DNA from: Lycorma delicatula
Taxonomy: Eukaryota; Arthropoda; Insecta; Hemiptera; Fulgoridae
Reading direction: 5' to 3'
DNA: 64,000 nucleotides
NCBI RefSeq assembly: GCF_047948215.1
Contig: NC_134467.1
Span: forward strand, 39,988,520 to 40,052,519
Below, piece by piece: positions 56,400 to 64,000 of the stretch; position 1 is the stretch's first letter, and each line of letters begins with the position of its first letter. The notes under the pieces were generated by a model. The model had not been told where the DNA came from. It worked only from the letters and a program-made list of their open reading frames with translations, and searched no databases. The translations under genes were made by a program, and so were the position numbers.

Positions 56400-56790
56400 A
56401 TCATGTGGTTTAATAACTTTCAAAAACGCTACCGTTGTGTTCAATGCACTTTTCAACGCGTTGTAATAGATTTTGTGTTGCCAGTCTAACGGTATCTTTC
56501 CGTTTCTTGATTATAGCTGCAGCGTTGAGAATGCGAGCGATCAGTTCATCGCGTGTGTCTACCTTTTACTTGTAAACCTCATTTTTCAAACATCCCCACA
56601 AACAATAATCCAACGGAGTGAGGTCTGGGGATCTCGGTGGCCAATTAACCGGCCCTCCACGTCCTATCCATTTACCAGCAAACCTTTCATCAATACATTG
56701 TCTTACTTCATTAGTGAAATGTGTAGAAGCTCCATCAAGTCGGTAATACATTTCAATTCGTTTTGCTAAGGGGATATTTTCTAGCAATAA
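56400..56790 (-). pseudogene. Transposase C-terminal half of the long-TIR element
   Basis: Minus strand: NIPLAKRIEMYYRLDGASTH (second catalytic Asp), EVRQCIDERFAGKWIGRGGP, NWPPRSPDLTPLDYCLWGCL (third Asp, 41 residues on), then a stop near 56566 followed by further decayed C-terminal sequence to about 56400. Overlaps and complements the N-terminal half at 35050-35812. A DD41D-type core. The start of the gene is absent here. Confidence 0.82.
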
Positions 56791-56956
56791 TTTTATGCAC
56801 TGTAAAATGAATACAAAATTACACTTTATAACAGTTTTATGAAATTTTTACGATAAGAATTCGACGTAATACTGCAAACACGATTGATCAGCGAAAGGTT
56901 ATTTAAGACATTACCACAATTAACTGACAACAATGAGTAGTATTAAACTGTGGTTA

Positions 56957-57768
56957 ATTATTTGTTACAGCATTTATTTTTAAAGAAATTACAGTTTTTT
57001 TTTTATAGTATATGTTCCACGTCGTCTTATCTGTCAAAAATAAAAACCAATTAATTGAGGTAAAAAAACCTGTTTTTTTTTTTTTTTGATGAAGTACTTT
57101 TTTAAATGTGTAATAAATACGTAAAACCTTTAAATATAATTTATACAGAATTTAATTCTGAACAAAGTGGTGTAAGATAAAATGAATAAAACAAAGAAAG
57201 TTGAAAAAATTTGAATTTTATTTAAAAACAGTACGTTACTGCATTTGTTAGAAAATTATTTATTTAATTTAAATAAAAACAAAATTCTTTTTTGTGATGT
57301 GAAAATTTTGTACAAACATAATTTACTGTTAAAAAATAAAAACTGGAAATTTTGCGACAATTGTGAAATGGAAATAAATAAAGAATACTGGCATAAGAAT
57401 TAATTTTTTATTTATGAAAGAAATATAATAAAGTATTTTAAACATTATTTTCGTAAAGTATTTAAATTTTAAATACCACTGTTGACAAAGTTACTGTTAT
57501 TGATATTTAAAATTTAAATGCCCTCTGGTCTTTCAAATACGTTTTTAATCTTTCATTCTAATATGATCAGCGGACATTTAAATTTTAAAATATTTTTTTC
57601 TTTTTCTTTCTTATTTTTAAAATATTATTTTATTTAATTCTTTTTTTTTTTTTTTTTTTTTTTCTTTTAATTATTTATTTTTTTAATTTAATTTAATTTA
57701 ATTTTTTTATTTATTTATTTATTTTTTATTTAATTTAATTGTATTTTAATTTACTGTATTAATTATTA
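56957..57768. other. AT-rich filler in the core of the giant element
   Basis: No coding pattern. Includes a T-run of about 25 near 57637-57663 and (TTTA)n-like low complexity to 57735. Confidence 0.6.
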
Positions 57769-58288
57769 GGTAGATTTCATAAGAAAGCTTTCTATTATAA
57801 TGTATACCATGATTCGACTTCCAGAATATTTCGACATATCTTCGCGTTTCACATCCCTTAGACCCCAAAACCACCGTCAGTTCAAAAGTTTATATATATA
57901 TATATATATCACTTCCTTTTGGACACGATAACTGCCGTAATTTTCTGCCAATCACTTTCAAATTGATACATAAAATATAACGATCCAAAATCTCGATCGA
58001 GTTCGTTAATGGGCAAAATCGGATGAAAATTAGGGGACTTTTTCGAAAAAAAAAAATATCGCTATAACTTTCTTATTAAGTAAAATATCGAATTCGGTTA
58101 AAATTTCTACTATTCTTTGGATAAGAGCCTAAAACTTATTTAAGTAATTTTTTTGATATCACCAACCAACCATTGGCCCAGGGGGTGAAAAAAATTGGGT
58201 TTGAAAGACAAAAAAATAATCATACCTTCCTTAATAGGCAAAGTATCAAATCGGTTTAAAGTGGTCGTTAGTCTTCTAAACATTACAT
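57769..58288. repeat. Duplicated block, empty-site allele
   Basis: Inverted relative to 48184-49840 but continuous where that copy holds a mariner; at the site it has only (TA)n at 57889-57909. Matches include ATTCGACTTCCAGAATATTT, AACCACCGTCAGTTCAAAAG, ACACGATAACTGCCGTAATT and AAATCTCGATCGAGTTCGTT. Confidence 0.85.
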
Positions 58289-58518
58289 AAATAATTTTTG
58301 ATTTGACCAACCCTTACGGCAAGGGATGACCAAAATGTGGCTAGAAATCAAAAAGATGGGCTTGTCGTATGTTAAACATATGAAACTTTTCACATGCAAC
58401 CATTATCGTATTGAGTAAATTAAAAATTTTTCTTAACTTTAAGGTGGAAATATTTTTTATCCCTTACTTAACACCGGTTAAATCTACCTCTGCCTTCCAG
58501 CGTGCCGAAAGGGATTCA

Positions 58519-59933
58519 TTTTTTTTTAAATTTTACTATTACTTATATTTTAAAATTTGAAGTTATTTGATTGTTTTACAATGTAAAGATACAAGAATTA
58601 TTTTTTGTCTCATTTTAATGTTGAAAATCTATTCATTTTAGAAAGTGAAAGATTGTTATAATATATTTCAGTTGTTAATTTTTTTTTTGTAATGTAATAT
58701 ACAAATAAAATACTATATTTCATATATTTTTTACATTGTAAAAATTAAATCGTTCTCTCTCTCATGTCTGTATCTCTCTCACTTTCTCTCTCTCTGTCAC
58801 TCTCCCCCCTCTCTTTCTCAATATGTCTCGTGTCACACTCTCTCTCTCTTCATCTTTTTCTCTTTCTCTCTCTCGTAGTAAAAACGTCAAAAAAGTCGTA
58901 GTAAAAATGACCCTTTTCCTCTGGGGTTATTTAACAGATATTCATGAATCGATATCCCATTCTATCGATGAAGTGAATGAGAATATTTAATAGAAATATC
59001 TACGGCATTAACAACGTTATGCGTCAAGTGAATCTCATTATGGACATTAGAACGCAAATGTGCATCGCTGTGTTGGAAAGCACAGCAATCTGAACATCTT
59101 TTGTAAAAATAAAAATAAATATTTCAATTTTTTCTAATACAAAAAAAACAACAGATAGGGACGTTCGGCGGGTCCATTTGCTGATAAAGGACGTCGACGC
59201 CCTTACCTCGGAGGAGCAATTGTTACGTGACACGAGAAATCTGGGGGGCGACATTATTTACATCAATCTTCTTATAATTAGCGAAAGGTTATTTAACACA
59301 TTACACAATTAACTGACAACAATGAGTAGTATTTAAACAAATTGTGATGAAAAAAATCAGTTTGCCAACTTGTTTTCCGTAGGTCTAAAATTATTGGAGC
59401 TATTAGACACATCTGTTTTCTTTTTTGTAACATTTTCTTCTAAGTTTTCGTTGGTTTTGTTGTTAATAAGAGTCGACATGTTTAAAATTTTATTTGTTTT
59501 CTGTTGACATTATTTACATCAATCTTCTTATAATTAAATTCTCTACAATTTATATTTAAGAAATATATGATTTATTGTCAATTTAACAACGTTATTGTAC
59601 GTCAAACGTAAAAATATGTGTTTTTGACCCTATTTTTGGCGTTTTACATGAGATATTGTAGAAACTAAGAGAGATACAGTTCTGGGACCAACGTTTTTCG
59701 ATTTCCCAGCTCAAAAACTATAAGAAACAATTGAATTTGCCCCTTAATTGAACTTCCCAGAATTTCAGAAAGCCTTAATTTACCCGGAGGAACTGAAACT
59801 CCGGCGAAATCTTTCACCCTGTATAACTCACTAACGAAGCGTTTTCGGACCTATGTTTATATGAAATTTTGTCTTATTTTTAGTCTCTAGAATGAATTGT
59901 AAAAGTATTGCCTTATCCTCCTGAATCACTCTG
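58519..59933 (-). repeat. Right arm of the giant inverted repeat
   Basis: Inverted partner of 54465-55891. The CT-rich tract lies at 58750-58880; the open-frame twin is 59254-59024 (four differences in the 231 bp compared). The 30-bp junction motif occurs inverted at 59250-59279 and 59506-59535. The outer end is CAGAGTGATTCAGGAGGATA (inverted) next to TA. Confidence 0.9.
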
Positions 59934-59935
59934 TA

Positions 59936-60518
59936 TATCTGTTACAGTTGTTCATGTATTGATTATTAAGGTTTCTTGTTTTCTTTTATTTATTTATTGC
60001 CAGCAGCAAGTATATATTAAAATATAAAATAAAACATTCGGTGTAATACAAACATTGCAAATTAAAATAAAAAAATAGATTTATTGAATTTGTGTTTCAG
60101 GTAAAAAATTAGTTTTACAAACTTATTTTTAACAAATAATAAATAAATGTACAATTTTTAGAAGATTTTGATAAGAAAATAAAAAAATAATACAATTTTA
60201 AATTATAATTGTTAATTAATATTTAATAATCAGATATATAATATTCATGATTATTACCAACATAACATTCAGTCATTCTAAATACAGATCGCCCAGTCGA
60301 TTGCAATTAAAAAGGGAGGTGCACAACTAAATCCTAAATACAAAATTTCAATATTCTATCAGCTAATCGTTTTTGAGATTATATAAAAGGTAAAAAAAAT
60401 AGATTTTGGAAATAAAATTATTCTAATATACTATGATCATGATTAATGATTAAAAAAAAATCTGAAGTTATTAGTGAAATAAAATTTTATGTACTTTTCA
60501 GTTTTATTTTAAAATTTT
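59936..60518. other. AT-rich DNA with a dispersed-repeat fragment
   Basis: 60295-60385 is the inverted counterpart of part of the repeat at 50975-51215. The rest shows nothing recognisable. Confidence 0.5.
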
Positions 60519-60531
60519 TACAGTGGTTAAT

Positions 60532-61574
60532 TTTTTTTTTGTCTTCAGTCATTTGACTGGTTTGATGTAGCTCTCCAAGATTCCCAATCTAGTGCTAGTC
60601 GTTTCATTTCGGTATATCCCCATATACATTCTAAATTCCTAACAATTTGTTTTACATATTCCAAACATTGCCCGCCTGCACAATTTTTTCCTTCTAGCTG
60701 TCCCTCCAATATTAAAGCGATTATTCCAGGATGCCTTAATATGTGGCCTATAAATCTGTTTTTTCTTTTAACTATATTTTTCCAAATGCTTCTTCCTTCA
60801 TCTGTTTTCCGCAACATCTCTTCATTTGTCACTTTATCCATCCATCTGATTTTTAACATTCTCGTATAGCAGCACCACAATTCAAAAGCTTCTAATCTTT
60901 TCTTCTCAGGTACTCCGATCGTCCAAGTTTCACTTCAATATAAAGCTACGCTTCAAACACACACTTTCAAATATCTTTTCCTGACATTTAAATTAATTTT
61001 CGATGTAAACAAATTATATTTCTGACTGAAGACTTGTTTCGTCTGTGTTATTCAGTATTTTATATCGCTCCTGCTTCGTCCATCTTTAGTAATTCTACTT
61101 CCCAAATAACAAAATTCTTCTACCTTCATAATCTTTTCTCCACCTATTTTCACATTCTTTGTTATTTCTACTACATTTCATTACTTTCGTTTTGGTCTTG
61201 TTTATTTTCACGCGGTAGTTCTTGCGTAGGATTTCATCCATGCCATTCATTGTTCCTTCTAAAAACTTTTTACTCTCGGCTAGAATTACTATATCATCAG
61301 CAAATCGTAGCATCTTTAACCTTGTGCTGTTACTCCGGATCTAAATTGTTCTTTAACATCATTAACTGCTAGTTCCATGTAAAGATTAAAAAGTAACGGG
61401 TATAGGGAACATCCTTGTCGGATTCCATTTCTTTTTACGGCTTATTTCTTATGTTCTTCAATTATTACTGTTGCTGTTTGGTTCCTGTAAATGTTAGCAA
61501 TTCTTCTATATCTGTATTTGAACCCTAATTTTTTTTAAATGCTGGTTACAATGTTTTTTTTTTAAATGGTTAAA
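60532..61574 (-). mobile_element. LINE family A, copy A9
   Basis: 5'-truncated LINE on the minus strand with a 13-bp duplication TACAGTGGTTAAT at 60519-60531 and 61575-61587. T-run at the 3' side. Legible: RLALDWESWRATSNQSND near 60550-60600, [14 protein letters not shown] (RT catalytic box) near 61270-61313. The last about 35 nt before the right TSD are T-rich and not clearly LINE-derived. Several frameshifts. Confidence 0.9.
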
Positions 61575-61639
61575 TACAGTGGTTAATAATTATTAATAAA
61601 TCAATATATTTAAATTAATTAAAAAAAAATATATGTATA

Positions 61640-61710
61640 TGAAGTCGGATTCGAACCGATGTGTCCATGGTTATAGATCCGACACGTTCTTACTTACACC
61701 ACATAAGTAC
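61640..61710 (-). repeat. tRNA-like sequence, possible SINE head
   Basis: Minus strand: TTATGTGGTGTAAGTAAG (A-box-like) and ATCGGTTCGAATCCGACTTC (strong B box with a 4-bp T stem), followed by a T-run that could stop pol III. A canonical acceptor stem and anticodon arm could not be fitted, so a functional tRNA is unlikely. Confidence 0.4.
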
Positions 61711-62680
61711 TTGAAAAACGTGAAACAAAATTAATATATAAACTAATATAAAATGCTGATACGGACACCACAAATAAATGTGATGCAATGTGGTGTCCAC
61801 CACAATGCAATTGTGTAACTGTCCACTTCATTAAAGAATTGGAGGATCGTATCTCACTTTCAAATAAGATAAGTTTAAATGAAGTGCAGCAAAAAATTTG
61901 TATATGTAATTTAATATATGTTCAAGAAAGTCATGTGGTGTTCACATCAGTTTTTTTAGTTTTTTTTTCTTTTTAAATAAATGTATTTTATTGTTAACAT
62001 TCCGACTCTGATATTAGGTTTTTAATATTTAAAAACTTTTTTTTTTGTTTTAATATGTTTGTTCCTGGCGATGATAACGCGAAAGCGTTTTTCACCCACA
62101 AAAAAACTCTACAGAAAATACTGTCTTTAATCATCGCATAGAAAGGCTGATGTGAAGGTCTTTGAATTGAATTTTCAACCGTACTTTCATTTAGAATAGT
62201 AATATTTTCAGCTGACTTGGTACTACGTTGACGGAATTACATAGTTGTCTTCACATTAGAAAAAATACCAGTTTTTTCTGGAACTTATTATTACTTCTGG
62301 AATAGTTATTATTAAATAAAGTTAATAGTTAGTTAATAGTTAGTAAGTTAATAGTTATTCTACGCGGTATTATTACCCAGTAATGTTGTAATGAATTTTT
62401 TTCACATGTGAAATGTAATGCCGTTAATGGATGAAATCTACAAATCTAATAGTAAAAAAATACCGCGAAATAAAAGTGATAACTCTTAATGGAACATCGC
62501 TGTAATAGTAAATAAAAGATTTACTTGCTCTTTCGTTTATTGACATCGTCAGAAATATAAGATAAAATTAAATTAAAATCACAATATGAAGTTACAATAG
62601 GGTTTTTTTTTTGTATTGCTAATCGTCTGAATATTAAAGTTAAAATAAATTATACATTGTTACAAATTAGATAAAATATA
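61711..62680. other. AT-rich DNA
   Basis: No gene or named element recognised. A near-tandem AGTTAATAGTTAGTAAGTTA run lies near 62325. Confidence 0.5.
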
Positions 62681-64000
62681 CAGGGTGATTTTTTATTCCT
62701 GTTACCCAATTGTTAATGTCTGGTAATTTTTTTATAAGAAAGGGAAACTTTGTTTTGTGACACGAAGTTGGTACCGCTACTCAACCGGTATAGATGCGGC
62801 AGTGCGAGTTGATTCTCCTTGAACTGTGCAAACTTTTGTGCCGTTTCCGGTCGTGTTACGAACAGAATGTCTTTTACCGTAGAACAACGAGTTTTCATTC
62901 TTGAACAATATTTTGCTACGAAATCGTACGCGAATGTAAAAGAATCATTTCATATTAAATTTGTTGGTGTTCCTCCGCCAGAAAAAATATCAATTTCTAG
63001 GCTAGAAAACCGATTTCGAGAGACAGGTAGTGTTTGCGACAGAAAACGTAACGGTCGACAAACTCGCTTGACAGATGACGTTTTAGAGAATGTGAAAACA
63101 AGATCGCTCAATTCTCCACGGAAACGTTTACGAAAATTTTTCACGAAAGTCGGTTTGTCATATTTGAGTGTTCAGAAAGCCGCTAAAAAATTGAAATCGT
63201 ATCCGTATCGCGTACTATTAGTCCAAGAGCTTCAGCCTCCAGATTTAAACAAGCGATTCCAATATTACCGTCGGTTTAGGTCTCTCGTAAACGATAACGG
63301 AATCGAATTTTTAAACACAGTGTTCTTTAGTGATGAAGCTTGGATCCATCTCGATGGTTATGTGAACAGTCAAAACTGTCGAATTTGGGCGGTTGAAAAT
63401 CCTAACGCTTTACAAGACAAATCTTTGCATCCTGAAAAAATTGGTGTGTGCTGTGCGATATCTCATCATCGTATAGTCGGACCCGTATTCTTCGAATAGA
63501 CAGTAAATGGTGAAGTATACAGGAATATTTTGCACCAATTTGTGTCCTTCCTGGAACCTCAAGAACGGTATTGCCGGTTTCAACAAGACGGCACTACATG
63601 CCACACGTCTCGAGAAACCTTGGATTTTCTGCAAGAGTTCTTTGATGAAGGAATAATAAACAAAGGACTTATGGCGTCCGAGGTCTCCAGACCTCATATC
63701 TCCTGACTACTTTTTCGGGAGCTGTATTAAGTTCGACGCCTTCAAAAACAATCCTCACACTATTGGTGAACTTAAAGTCAATGTTACAGACGAATATTTC
63801 CAATGCAACTCTTAAAATGGTTTCTGCTAATATGCTGAAAAGAGTCCGTGCATGTATAACCACAAGGGGTGGGCATTTTGAGCATATTCTTTAACAATTA
63901 TGTAAGTAATAGCTTTTTATTAAATCTCTTTTGTAAGTTACAAATATATTTTTTATTCCATCTAAATTTCCCTTTCCTAAATTACATTTAAAATTGGGTA
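62681..64000 (+). mobile_element. DD38D-like transposon, third type, right end cut by window
   Basis: Starts after TA with CAGGGTGATTTTTTATTCCT, then GTTACCCAATTGTTAATG. The last bases of the window, AAAATTGGGTA, are the inverse of TACCCAATT, so the right TIR begins at about 63991 and should end some 22 bp past the window. Confidence 0.88.
62867..63894 (+). pseudogene. DD38D-like transposase pseudogene
   Basis: ATG 62867 gives MSFTVEQRVFILEQYFATKS; HTH 1 with ISRLENRFRETGSVCDRKRN, HTH 2 (KVGLSYLSVQKAAKKL), FFSDEAWIHLDGYVNS (first Asp), GPVFFE then TAG at 63497-63499, FQQDGTTCHTS (second Asp), a frameshift near 63670, RPRSPDLISPDYFFG (third Asp, 38 residues after the second), another frameshift near 63790, and TTRGGHFEHIL with stop TAA at 63892-63894. 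About 342 residues when traced through the lesions. Same architecture as the 343-codon transposase at 41985-43016, but clearly a different family. Confidence 0.88.

Larger units (their letters stand above)
54465..59933. mobile_element. Giant inverted-repeat element of the long-TIR mariner family (copy c)
   Basis: 5469 bp flanked by TA (54463-54464, 59934-59935). The outer 430 bp of each arm are the same ends as in copies a and b; the arms then continue inverted to 55891 and 58519, about 1.42 kb each. The 2.6 kb core holds a direct second copy of the arm (55892-56280), a transposase C-terminal fragment (56400-56790), the family's noncoding subterminal region (56790-56956), AT-rich filler, and a foreign duplicated block (57769-58288). 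It looks composite. It cannot be autonomous, since only half a transposase is present. Confidence 0.88.

Noticed and set aside
61640..61710. Functional tRNA gene on the minus strand
   Set aside because: A and B boxes are present, but no acceptor stem or clean anticodon arm could be paired; listed only as tRNA-like.

Overview
This 64 kb window is AT-rich, intron-bearing animal DNA. Gene content and repeats point to an insect, most likely a hemipteran or a related insect with a large genome; that assignment is inferred from sequence style, not from a search. I can support two host genes. On the minus strand a complete nine-exon gene for the ribosome-biogenesis factor WDR12 runs from its ATG at 23332 to its stop at 7242. 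All eight introns are GT-AG and every codon phase closes, giving 435 residues. On the plus strand a 23-codon first coding exon at 43520-43588 matches the N-terminus of insect Amphiphysin. If that call is right, everything from 43589 to the window end is its first coding intron.

Almost everything else is mobile-element sequence. (1) One poly(A)-tailed LINE family has nine 5'-truncated copies (1-1535, 8249-9479, 17558-18791, 24294-25521, 27787-28501, 30781-31695, 32149-32571, 53394-53587, 60532-61574), most with visible target-site duplications; other LINE families leave fragments at 11285-11940, 26600-27250, 46053-47227 and 51216-51602. (2) Tc1/mariner superfamily elements of several lineages are present: a DD38D-like lineage (3271-4576, 41876-43204, 62681-end), a DD41D-like lineage (48575-49708, 51772-53105, relic at 20355-21020), DD34D mariners (10545-11270, 44937-47366, relic at 5821-6640), and a long-terminal-inverted-repeat lineage (34646-36616, solo arm 40284-40742, giant copy 54465-59933). 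(3) Two tRNA-derived SINE families have five and four copies. (4) There is one foldback MITE, and one long-TIR element (38020-39826) carrying subterminal tandem repeats and part of an arthropod protein family I cannot assign.

Layout: 1-7240 is repeat-rich DNA downstream of WDR12. 7242-23332 is WDR12, whose introns hold two LINE copies, a mariner, an RT fragment, two or three transposase relics and a MITE. 23.4-43.5 kb is intergenic and dense in LINE, SINE and long-TIR elements. A nearly intact DD38D transposon ends about 110 bp before a perfect NRF-1-like palindrome that lies about 190 bp upstream of the Amphiphysin ATG. 43.6-64 kb holds nested and giant inverted-repeat elements.

The most unusual structure is the 5.47 kb element at 54465-59933. 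Its arms are about 1.4 kb long, and the inner part of each arm is far more alike (about 98%) than the outer tips (about 86%). It also carries an internal direct copy of its own end, half of a transposase, and a segment that is the uninterrupted (empty-site) version of a locus at 48.2-49.8 kb where a mariner has inserted. No CRISPR array, operon or prokaryotic feature was seen.
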